Shown piece by piece: positions 22,501 through 34,500 of a stretch of DNA of 64,000 bases. Every line of letters begins with the position of its first letter. Within the stretch, counting starts at the first letter, position 1. The notes under the pieces are model-generated. The model was not told the origin of the DNA. It saw only the letters and a program-made list of their open reading frames with translations, and did not search any database. The translations under genes were made by a program, and so were the position numbers. Source of the stretch: Galaxea fascicularis (lineage: Eukaryota > Cnidaria > Anthozoa > Scleractinia > Euphylliidae); assembly GCA_948470475.1 (NCBI GenBank), contig OX419347.1, positions 14,633,675 to 14,697,674 on the forward strand. The letters are read 5' to 3'.

Positions 22501-25500
22501 AAGTGAGGCATTGGTCACAAATAAGCCGTGAACCATTTGTACAAGTACAGCTCATATAAATGGCCCAGTTTGCATCTTTAAGTTAAGACACTGCTTAATA
22601 TTTTCCTTGTATGAGTGGCCCTTAAATGACATCTTGTTCTCTTTTCTATTGACATTATATTTGTTATAGTTTTTGCAGTTGGTGTGATAATCTTACAACT
22701 TTTACCAACTCAAACTCATGTAGATGCATGTTCATGTACCTATCAAAATGAAAAGGCAGGAAGAACGAGTGATTAAACAAACACTTTTCTACTTAACAAA
22801 TGCTTCTCCATGTTAAAAAGGGACAAAGGTATAGATAAAAATGTTTCTAAAATACTAAATTTACATAAATTACCCTGTAAAAAATACAAGCTTTCCTTCT
22901 AAAAAATACATGTACACGTCCTGTTTTTTTTCATAACCTGAAAAAATGTTTTAAAAAAAACTGTACAAAAACATTTGAACCTAAACATGACTGTCTAAAA
23001 GCTATAATAAAAAATAAATGAATAAATAAGTGTATAAAAACTGCACTGGGTGCACTGGTTTTTTAAAGCATTTTTTCAAACATTTTTTCAGGTTATGGAA
23101 AAAAATAGGACATGTACATGGCCTGCAGAGATCAAAGTCTTTCGCATTTATCCAAATCCATCATGACAGCCAATATAATGTATTCTCTAATCCCAAAGTC
23201 TCAATAATTCCTTATCTATTTCAAAGTCTTTATCAGTAATGTTCAGCGGAGCTCTTCACGTACAATATTGTGAGCCTCTCAACCAAAGCGCAGACCTCAG
23301 GAGGGTGAATAAGACTTTGGTGCAAATCCATGACGTTGTAGTGCTGTAGTCCTCTCCCTTCTGGGTTGACAAAAGTTCAGCCAGTCTACTGTGATACCTC
23401 TTAAATTGCATTCATCTGCCATTCCTCTGGTGGTAGTTATAAATACCAGTGGGGTAAAGGAATCTTGTTCGACTTCTAACACCCTACTGGCATACATTCT
23501 CTTCTTCTCACTCTCATGCTGGTGCTCATGGTGAGGCCTCTATAAGACTCCACATTCGGGTAGCAAACCCCAACATCAAAAAAGGCAGAGCCTTGCTAAT
23601 CCCAGAAGCCATGAGCATGAATGTTGAGCCAGGCATTCGCTGCTCTGTTCGCACCAGGTGTCAGCACTGAAGTACAGGTTCAATTTGGACATCATTGCAC
23701 ACCATCTTAGCATTTCGGCTTCCAAACCACGTAGCTCATTATGTCTTTGAATAAGGAAGCCTCCACATCTGCATACCATGGCATGATCTACATCAAAAAC
23801 ACCTCCACACACACAAGTACATTCATTTGCAACTCTGACTGTCCCCTGTCTGGTTAGGGACAAATGTCACTGTCACAAAGAAAAGGAAGAGGAATTGAAT
23901 GTGACTTGTCCGGCCTGTCAGCAGCTGTCAGTGATACTTTTTGTGTCAACTTTTGTTGGTTGTCAGTGTTTTGGGAGAAGGTGGTTGTTGCTTGTTCTTG
24001 GAGCCACGTTGCTTGTCGTTTCTATCCCTTGAAAAACCTGCCATTAAGCCCTATTGCAATTCTACCAGAAGTCCTAATCTTGTAATAATTAACTGTAATC
24101 AGAATGTGTTGTTTATTAACCCAGATTTGTACCAATAGTGCTTCAAATAACGTGGCCCAGATTTTTACTTTAAGCTACATAAATGTATTGGTAAATGCTT
24201 ATTGTTCAGAGTAGAAGCACTTTTTTACATTTACTGTTTCAACGTAAACAAAAGAAATCAAGCAAGCATGTAACACAACAAGACCCGTAATTGTCTAAAC
24301 TAAATCAGTGGTTAAGGTCTGCTTGGTTTTAATTAAAGGGTTCTACAAGACAGATGACTTGCCAGCAATTAAAAAGGAAGGAAAGTACAAATCAGAAGAA
24401 GAATATTTAAACACCCACTATAGACTTCTAAGGGAAGAATGCTTCTACAAGTTAAGGAAAGGAATCTTTGACTTTGTTGAGAGTGGACAGAAATCTGATT
24501 CTACAGACATGATGATGTATAGGTAAACATGGCATTATTACTTTTTATATCAATGATTTTCTTGACCATTTTTCACCAGTTACTAGGTGTTTGCATTCAA
24601 AACAAGAAAAAAATGTTCGCTCTATATAGAGGGCGACTCCAGCCTCATTTTCATTCCAAGCCCAGGGGCCCGTTTCTCGAAAGTCCCGGTAACTTAACCG
24701 CCGGGGCCCACCAACCATATTTTGAACTCAAAATCTCATTAAAAATAGGGTGTGTTTTGACCTCCAATGAAGTCCATTTTGTTTCTTTAGCTGATAACTT
24801 AACTGTATAATTTTCAAAACCTTTTAAACTTCCATCTGGAATGGAAAACAAAACTGCTTAACGGGCCCGGTAATTACCGGGAGCTTCGAGTAACGTCCCC
24901 CGGGTCACTGAACACACAACTGTAAAATGAGCTATTTAGAGAAATGTGGATTTTAAGGCTAAATAGTCATTGAAAGGGGAAACCCTTGCTTACGTCATTC
25001 TTTACATTTTGCCTCATTTACAACAAGCTATGAAGAGATGAACCCATATATCATGCCACTTTAGATACTCAGTGTGAATATTAGTTTGATGTTTTGAATA
25101 CTGGCAAAGAAAGTAGCTTTCAAAAACTGTGAAACTTACAAGGAATTGTATGACAGGGTGGCACGAGTTGCCTTCCAACCTTAATGGTTAACTGAATTCT
25201 CCAGATTAGTGCCATACATGTATGAAATACAGGAAGGAGCTGGCAAGATTTATGATAAAACGGCCAATAATTTTTGACCCTCCCCCTCCTATGCCTATAT
25301 TTTTTTCTGTAATCCTTCTCTTGATTTCTTAATTTTTTCTTGATTGTCTCATGATCCACCAGCCCCTCCCCCTTCCCCCTCCCCAGTTATAAATAACGAA
25401 CGCTCCCTTAAACTAGTAAGCTTATTCATTACATCTTATAGGGTCTGGCTGAGAGGAGCCTTTTTGCGACATGAAAATTCTCCTACTGTTATGGCAATTT

Positions 25501-28500
25501 CACTGGAATATGAGGCACCACAAACACAAGCTAGCAGTGAGGTTGAGTAAGTGGCCAACAAGGTTAATTCTAACAGCTTCGACGTTTAATGCCCTCACCA
25601 GCGCGCCAACTCTGCTCTCCTGCTCATTTCCTTGATGTAATTTTCTCTGTTTAATCGAACGTTTTGAATACTGGCAAAGAAAGTAGCTTTAAAAAACTGT
25701 GAAACTTACATGTACAAGGAATTGTATGACAGGGTGGCAGAAGGTGCCTCCCAACCTTAACCGTGCCATGCTATGCAGTTTGGGGTAAGGAGATGTGCTA
25801 ACGTTTCACACCCTTCGTAATATTGACGTGCTACAAACTAACTGGCAACAATTTATGATCATATTCATACTTAACCTAATTTACCGGCTTATCCCATTGT
25901 ATCTTGTCCCTAATCTTTCCGTCTGAGTTTTCTCACCTGATCTTATCTCACTGTACAGGAATACAGGTAGGCTACTCTTTGGGAGTCTACTGTGTATCTC
26001 CCTTGATGGCTCTTTTCAAGAACCTATTTGGGCCATAGTGGATAAACACATCCATAAACAAAGGTAATTGTAGCTTTTTTAAACAAATTTGTAAAGATGC
26101 TCTTAATGCAATTTTTCTCAGGACGTTGCATCATCCCAAAAAGTTAAGAGAAATAGAAACTGGAATACATATCCTACAACAATAACTGCCAACTCAGGTT
26201 TGAATTTAGTGCGTCGAGGGGTTGTTACACACTATACCATGTCCGTTTTCAGACCAGTAGAGACTGTTTCAGTGCCTCTCTTAAGGCACCTCTGCATGGG
26301 CACCTGGGCACCAATGCCGAAGTCAACGGAAATGAACACCAACAAAAGGACTTGATAAACGTCGGTTTGAATGATATTTTTGTCGTATTCCTCTGTTTAA
26401 ATGCCATTGTGTGTCCTTAAAACCCTCATCCAATTTCTCATGAAATGACAAAATGAAAGAGAAAATCTCTTCCCGTCTTCAGACCAAACGGCTCAAAAAC
26501 TACACCCCCCCGACAAGGCTGAAAATACCAAATCGAAGGTTCATTTGTAAGCACTGACTGAAATCCACTGAACCAGGAGCCCATTGTAGCGTTGTTCTTA
26601 GGAAGAACAGATCGAGACACACTGGAGTGAACTAAAAACAGTTCTTTTTAATCAATGTACATCATCGAGTACAAAACCGGAAAGCATGGCATGAAGATCG
26701 GTTGCCATGGTAGACGTGACGTAAATGTCACGTTATCGTCACATCTCCCCTTCTTCAGAAAAAACAAAGAAAACTATAAAGATAACTGAATGTGACTGTC
26801 CTAGTTTCAAATGTATAGACTTCAAACAAAGAAAAAAAACAAAAAAATACAAAAGTTTGTCATATCCTTTCTTTCCAACCAACTACTGGTAACGTGTTGG
26901 TGGTCGAACAATTCGTCCAGATCGAGTGGTAGTCACCGGTGGGGAAATCTCCTGTTTATCTGCTGCAGTCTGAACTGGATACTTTGGATGTGGCTTGTCC
27001 GTCTTCTGCAATGGTACTGTGTCTGATTGATTCTTACTCACTGCAATACTTGGTATGGAAGGTGGTACCAATGGCATTTCATCACCAGAATTTGCGGTAG
27101 CAGGAATTGGTGCTGCTTTTGGGGATAATCTCATCCCATCTTCACTGTGTGGCATAACTTCGCGTGTGTGCCTCAGGTGTCTCCTGTTCCTCCTATAAAC
27201 TCTTCCATCTTCTGTTCTGACTTGATAGGACCTTATGTCGACTTTGCCTTCGACTCTTGCTTGGGTCCAATCCTTCTTCTTTCCAACGTGGGAGCTTTGT
27301 GGCTGCAATCGCACTATGTCTCCTGGGCGCAGTTCCTCTAGTTCCTTGGCGCCTTGGTTGTAGTACAGGGATTGTTTAGCCTTTTGTAGCTTCAACTTCT
27401 GATCAACCTCCTCTGGTAGCTTCGGCTTGAGTAACTGGTTCGATGTTGGGAGTGGGGTCTTGGTTCTTCTACCAAATAATCGCTGAACAGGTGACGAGTT
27501 GAGTGTTTCTGTAGGGGTGTTCCTCCAGTCCAGTAGGGCAAGATATGGGTCTTGTTCTGACTTGATGGCTTTCTCTAGCAGATGTTTTGCTGTCTTCACG
27601 GCGTTCTCAGCTTTGCCATTTGACTGGGCATATGTTGGAGAGCTTGTTACATGTTCAAAGCCATAAGTGTCCGCGAACTGTTGAAACTTTGCGGAAGAAA
27701 AGGGTTGTCCGTTGTCAGACACTAGCTGGTCGGGAATCCCATGACGTGCTAGATGGGCTTTCAACTTCTTCACAACTTCGTCTGCTGTCTTGCATGTCAT
27801 TCTGTCGACTTCGAAGAAGCTCGAATAGTAGTCAACAGTCACCATGAACTCTGCACCATTCAGATCAAAAAGATCAACTGCAATTTTCTCCCATGGTCTA
27901 CTAGGCAGTTCGTGACAGATCATTGGCTCCTTCCTTTGTTCTACTGGCTGGCTGTTGCAAACGGCACACTTTGCTACGTAATTTTCGACATCCTTGTTCA
28001 TGCCTGGCCAGTAAACTACTTCTCTGGCTCTTCGGAGGCAGTCTTGGATGCCGATGTGGCTCCGGTGGATCTTAGCCAACATGTCATCTTTCACGCTCAC
28101 AGGGACAACTAGTCTTTCACCTTTGAAGACAAGTCCATTCTGCAATGACAACTCTTCCCGAAAAGGAAAATAATCTTTGATGTTTGCTGATACCTCTGCC
28201 TTGGTAGCTGGCCAACCTTGTCTGATTGTTGTCTTCAGCTCTCTCAGGGTAGCATCAGATTCCGTTGCTTGCTGGATGGCAATTAGCGTTGCTTCCGATA
28301 CTGGCAAGTATTGTATCATATTGATACACTCTAGCTCTCTTTCTGTATCTCCTCTCATCTCCTCGATGTACACAACATCTTCTGCTACATCTTTTCTTGT
28401 GCTCTTGTGCACTCTATATGCTCTGCTTAGTCTATCTGCCAAATACATTTCAGTCCCTTTTTTGTAAGACACTTGGAGGTCAAACTTCTGCAATCTCAGC

Positions 28501-31500
28501 AACATTCGCTGGAGACGTTTAGGGGCACTGAGTAGGCTTTTCCGAAAGATGCTCTCTAAGGGTTTATGGTCAGTTTGGATCTTGACAGGTCGACCATACA
28601 CACACTGCTCAAAACGTTCTACCCCGAAAAGTATTGCAAGCATCTCTTTCTCTATCTGGGCATAGTTCGCTTCTGTTTCCGTCATGGAACGAGATACATA
28701 AGCCACGGGCTGGCCTCCTTGCATAAGACATGCACCAAGTCCTCTGTCAGATGCATCACATTGCAATTCCACGTCTTCTTTGGGGTCGAAGTACTTGAGG
28801 ACGGGGGCAGCTGAGAGTATCTCCTTAACTCGCTCGAAGCTGCGTCCTTGTACTTGCTCATCCCAACGGAACTGGTTCCCTTCTTTCAAAAGGTCTCTCA
28901 TTGGGGCGGTAACTTCAGACAGGTTAGGAGCGAACTTTTGGAGGTAGTTTACCATGCCGAGAAGTCTCTTGAGATCTTGCTTGCTGGTTGGGGTGGGCAT
29001 CTCTTTGATACCTTGTACCTTGTCTGGGTCAGGCTTAAGACCATCTTGACATATCACATGTCCCATAAACTTCACTTCTTTGTGGCGGAGCCTGAGCTTC
29101 TCCTTGTTCAGCTTAATACCAGTAGCGCGGCAACGTTCTAACAATGCTGTCAGCTTTGCATCATGGTCAGACAGTGCTTCAGCTTCTGTCTCTCCGACAC
29201 CAAAAACAAGAATATCATCAAATATTGGCTTAATTCCATCAAGACCTTCCAGGGCATATTCCAGTCTCCTCTGAAACTCTTCCGGAGCGGGTGATATCCC
29301 GAAGGGCATCCGAGTCCAGCGGAACCTTCCCCAGGGGGTGCCAAATGTGGTCAGGAGACTGCTTTCGTCGTCTAGCTGCACATGCCAAAACCCGTTCTTT
29401 GCGTCTACTACACTGAAGACTTTAGCATTTGTAAGTAGCGGTAGCAGATCATCGATCACTGGCAGTGGGTACTGGTTTCTCCTGAGTGCTTCGTTCAGAG
29501 GCTTTGGGTCGATACATAGCCTTATCTTCCCATTGCTCTTCTTAATAACTACCATTGAGGAAATCCAATCCGTTGGAACATCTACCGGTTGCAAGATGCC
29601 TATCTTAACTAAGCGTTCTAGTTCCTGTTTTAAAGGCTCTTTCACTGCAAAGGGGACTTTCCTCACTGGGAGTGCCACAGGGGATACAGACTTATCAATC
29701 TCAAGGTGAAGCTTTCCTTTGAGCTTTCCTTCTCCTGAGAAGACATCTCCGAATTCGCTCACTATATCCGGCTGTGTGGGAGTCTCATTCGAGAGAGACA
29801 TGATGTTATCAGTATTGATCACGATGAGACCAAACTGCTGCACTGATTCAGCACCAAGGAGTGCTGTGTGGCCTGTTGGTACGACGGTGTATTCCGTGAG
29901 GAAACACTGTTCATTCTTGGGGTTCAGGGTCTCAACCTTAATACATCCCAAAGGTTTCAGCTCTGATTTGTTAAACATAACCAGGGTAGTTTGAGTAGGC
30001 TGAAGGCGTTCCATCCGGGGATCATTAAATATCTGCTGATAAGTATCTGCTGGGAGGATATTGACTGTTGCTCCACAATCTAACTGGAATTTCACTGTTT
30101 CATCCCTCAAGCGCATGTTAGCATAAATCTTCTTAGGACTGTTTTTTGCATGAAGTGCACTCACTGATTCTACACTGAACAAGTAATCATCAGAATCTTC
30201 GTCATTAAAGTCCTGAGCTTCTTGTTCTACATTGTGAACTGACTTCTTAGTTTGCTGTTTGCTAGCTTTCTGACTTCTGCAAGCCACTGAGAAGTGGTTC
30301 ATTTTACCACAATTATCGCACTTGTGCTGCCATGCTGGACAGAGTTCCTTTTTTAGAGGATGGGTTCTGTGGCAGAACTTGCATCTAACTGGTTCCGTTA
30401 ATTTGTTATGCATGGGGCGCTGAACTTTACTGGGATTTCGCACTTTATTATGGCGCACACCTATCTTCGAGTTTGGGTGGCCTGTGGCGACGGCGCTAAC
30501 CTCCTCCGTATGAGACATTTCCTTGAGTTGTTTGGATGTGGTTTCACTCGCGCGGCAAATATCAATACACTTGTTAAGAGTTAGTTTGTTCTCAGCTAGA
30601 AGCTTTTTTCGAGTGGCGACATCTCTAATTCCTACCACAACTCTGTCTCTAATCATTCGATCTTGCATGGTACCAAAGTTGCACGTTTTAGCTAACGAAC
30701 GCAAAGCTGTGAGAAAAACATCAAATGACTCACCGACCTCCTGCACTCTCTGATTAAACAAATAGGCTTCGTAAATTTCATTCGTCTCACCGATGAAATA
30801 GACGTCTAGGAGCTCTATCACTTTGTCAATGTCTGTTTTCTCCTCTTCATTTCCAAAAGGCAAACCATCGTAAATCTCCAGGATATCTGGGCCAATGCAT
30901 GTCAACAATGTGGCTGTTCGAAGATTTCTGCTTTGCGTACTGAGCCGCGAGGCGATCTCGTAGTTTGTCCAAAGCCGCTTAAATTTCTTCCAGTTCACAG
31001 CTAAGTTCCCCTTGAAGTCTAGCTTCGACGGTAAAGGAATAGAAGACTGGATGAACTGAGGAGTTGCTGGCTGTGTGCTTGTTGACGCTGCACCGCTCGA
31101 GCCTGTTTCGGTCATCTGGAGCTAGATTCACTGTGTTTCGCTTGAAGATGCACTCAGCTATTTCAGCGACGATTCTGTAGGAAGAATCCCAAATCACTGA
31201 CACCATGTAGCGTTGTTCTTAGGAAGAACAGATCGAGACACACTGGAGTGAACTAAAAACAGTTCTTTTTAATCAATGTACATCATCGAGTACAAAACCG
31301 GAAAGCATGGCATGAAGATCGGTTGCCATGGTAGACGTGACGTAAATGTCACGTTATCGTCACACCCATCACTAGGAGCGTACAACTCCCACACTAAGCC
31401 TATATCTTTTCCCAAAAAAAAGGAAGTTTCGGTACACGTGATACCGCATCATCATCACTTTTCTTTTGTTCTAAAGTTCCTCAGCTTCGAAGATAAACTT

Positions 31501-34500
31501 TAGAACAGAAGAACGTTCGGGGAAACGTTTCGCGCGAGAGAATGGGGATAATGGAGCATTGTGATTGGTCATTGGGGCTCCTGCGGGAGTCCCATATTCG
31601 CGGCAAATTCAATCTAAAAATTAATCGGTCTGTGAAAAAGCCATGACAGGAATATAGGGCAGTTGTACGCTCCTAGTGATTGGCTCCTGACTGAACTTAT
31701 GGTAAATGTTTGAATTTTAGGATCATCACCATCACCCTTTGTGGCAAAGCAAACAAAATTACCGAGCCACAATTTATTTGCAAGATGCAGGAGATTACCA
31801 ACAAATGTAAGCTATTCTATAAATTCCACAACACTTTCACACATATTTCAAAACCCTCCTGGCAGACAATTATTGTGATTCACTGGAAGTAACAAATAAA
31901 ATGACCTTTTACGTTTGTTGATTAATCGTTTCGAGAAAGTAAATGGTAAGCTTCCGTAAGAGCTGATCTCAAACGAAACTTAACTTTGTTTTAGACGATT
32001 CTTTAAACTTCACTTCAGCTCCAGTGGTTCTCGGCAGAATTATAATCTGAGATCGACTCGCGCTTTTGCCGCGCCTGTCTACAAGACAAACAGGTTCAGA
32101 GACAGTTTTATCATTAGCCATTGTATGTCTAATATATTTTAAATTCTCGATATACATTTTTATTGTAAATACTTTATTTTCACGTAATTCAGCCAATTGG
32201 CTGCAAGGTGTATTTATTAATAAACGGTCTTACTACTACTACTATTACTACTATTACTACTACTACCACTACCACTACCACTACCACTACCACTACCACT
32301 ACCACTACCACTACCACTACTACTACTACTACTACTCTTACTACTACTAAACACTTCCGTGGCGATGTTAATCGCATTGCGAAACGAAGCTGAATTTTTT
32401 TAAAGCCAAGCGTTATTTGGCTATTCTCTCTCACAATCCTTTGTTTATCGTTTCTAATTTTATTTAAGCATATATGCTCGGTAAAGCTAGTTAAATTTAC
32501 CTAATTCACAAGCACAAAAGCAGTGGAAACGCGATGTGCAAATGGATACGAGGTTACTGTGTAAAGACGCTGCGAGTCTGCGTCGTTTTGGGAGTGAAAA
32601 CAAAGTTGGTTTTACATATATTTGACATCAAGTGGAAATTTCCTTGCCATGGCTAATTCAATGATTAAGCCTCTCATTTGCCACTATCAAGAACCTTCCA
32701 AATATTGTCTTTTTCTGTTTTATCTTTCATCAGCTGAGAAAGCCTTCATGGCCGAGAGCCAGACGTTCTACGTCTCGTATGCTCCTGCTATGGACGTTTT
32801 GCAACAAAGAGGTGAGTGCAGTGTTTCATTGCTCTTCGTCAACTCTGGATCCGGGTAAAGGTTCTATAGTTCAACCCGATAAGCGATACTCGGCCATGTT
32901 TTACGTTGGTTCGATTTTCAGTTGGAAAATGGTTGCTCTTGGTTGGGAAACAGGCCCGTAGCAAGGATTTTGAATGGGAGGGTGCGTCGGACTGCCATCA
33001 GCGGACCACTCTTCAAAGCCACACAAAATAGCTCTTTCCAAATTCCAATTTAAGTTTTGGTTTATTAGTGACTCTTCATCGGATAGACCAATTGATTAAA
33101 ACTTCATTATTTTTCAATCTACGCCAGCTAGTTTGATTTTTAAATTTTTATTTGAGCCATCGGTCCATACGCACCACCCCACCCTGTTCCCCCCATCCTA
33201 CGGGCCTGGGAAATAAGGCTTGCTGAGTCGTGTATGTTGTTCGGTGTAAAGTGAGTTACGTATAAAAATTTTTCTGTTTAATTTGATACATGTTGTCAGT
33301 AAAAGTCACGAAGAACCATATCGTCACGCTTCGTGATACGTATTGTATTGTACTGTTGATTTTTTTTGTTGATGTATCGTCAGGCCCCGAGACTCTAGTA
33401 CAACTGGAGTTTGCATCGTTTTCTAATTGCTTTTCAGTTGTATTGGCATGCACGCGTTTGTCACTCGTAAAACTAGCTTAAAATATTGTGCTATCTTGTT
33501 TTTAGAGCACGTTCCGTTCAAAGAATGCTTGGTTTATCCTAATCCTAAGCAAGGTTACTCAAACTTGGAACCTGCAGAGTACATAGATAAAATAACCACC
33601 CCACCAGACTGGGAAATCATCTTTGAGAAAGACTCTCTCTTTGAGCGTAGCGACAGCGGGGAGTCATCTGCAGAATACTCACTTCTCAACGATTTTGCGG
33701 CGGTGCGACTCGGGTGCAAATCCATCCTGGATGAGACCCAGTTGAAGGCAGTTGAACTGGCTTTAAAGCACAAACTGGCGTTAATTCAGGTTATGACGAA
33801 TAATGAATATGTCCAATATACACAAACTGATACAGTCCGTCAAACGATCCGTACGGACTGTACAGACTGTCAAAGCAAAAGATGGTCCGTTGATTAGACG
33901 CATCTCTGTCGGGGTCGGGTCTGTGAGAGTTTGACGATCCGTACGTACTGTACAGATCGTCCGTGGATAAGTCGGTCTGTATACGGTCCATTAATTACAT
34001 GCATATATCTATTGATTAGGGCCTGTGATAGTTTTTAAAAGCTTTTGCGAACAACACGGACTAAACATTCGTGTATACGTCGTTCTTAAAGCGTTTGCGA
34101 CACATTGCCTTTCCATTTCTTATCAGTCAAAAGACAAGCACTGAAGGACAAAACAAACACCGACTAAACATGCATGTATGCCTCTTTCTTGAAGCGTTTG
34201 CGACAATCTCTCGATGTTGGAACCGCAAGTAAGCAACGTACCATATACCGCTTAAAGCAAAACAAACGGACTAAACATGCATGTCTGCCTCGTTCTAAAA
34301 GCGTTTCCGCAACACGGGCTACTCACCGGCAACGAAGCAAATGTTGACAAGAAATTCTCCAAGTCCCACTAATGAAATGCAATTTTCAGTCCGTATACGG
34401 ACCGACTTCCCAGTTTACGATCTGTACGGACCGTGCCTAAAGTTTACAGACCGTATCACTTTGTGTGTATTGGACAACCCTCGTCTTTATTGGAATTATC

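Larger units (their letters stand above)
26585..31364 (-). mobile_element. Complete Gypsy-type LTR retrotransposon
   Basis: A 4780-bp element transcribed on the minus strand, antisense to its host helicase gene. Components: 5' LTR (31206-31364), primer-binding site, gag-pol frame (31115-26883), polypurine tract, 3' LTR (26585-26743). The target duplication CCCAT is at 26580-26584 and 31365-31369. The two 159-bp LTRs appear identical base for base and the coding frame is open, so insertion was recent. Domain order protease-RT-RNase H-integrase is that of Ty3/Gypsy (Metaviridae). LTRs this short are at the small end for the group. Confidence 0.95.
26574..31689. mobile_element. Inverted-repeat element split by the LTR retrotransposon
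   Basis: With the retrotransposon and one target copy left out, 26574-26584 joins 31370-31387 to make a 29-nt arm. It is an inverted copy of 31661-31689 with one mismatch (core CACTAGGAGCGTACAACT). The underlying element would be about 330 bp, non-coding. Its right end is only 31 bp from the acceptor of helicase exon 31721-31806. Confidence 0.75.

Noticed and set aside
26811..30753. Many plus-strand open frames of 60-120 codons across 26.8-30.8 kb
   Set aside because: They are antisense shadows of the long gag-pol frame, with cysteine- and serine-rich translations and no motifs.
31365..31389. Target duplication longer than 5 bp for the retrotransposon
   Set aside because: Only CCCAT is present on both sides. 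Further matching sequence near 31661-31689 is inverted and belongs to the older element.
32066..32434. Open frames with long Tyr/His, Thr or Val runs
   Set aside because: Produced by the (CTA)n/(CTACCA)n microsatellite; not plausible proteins.
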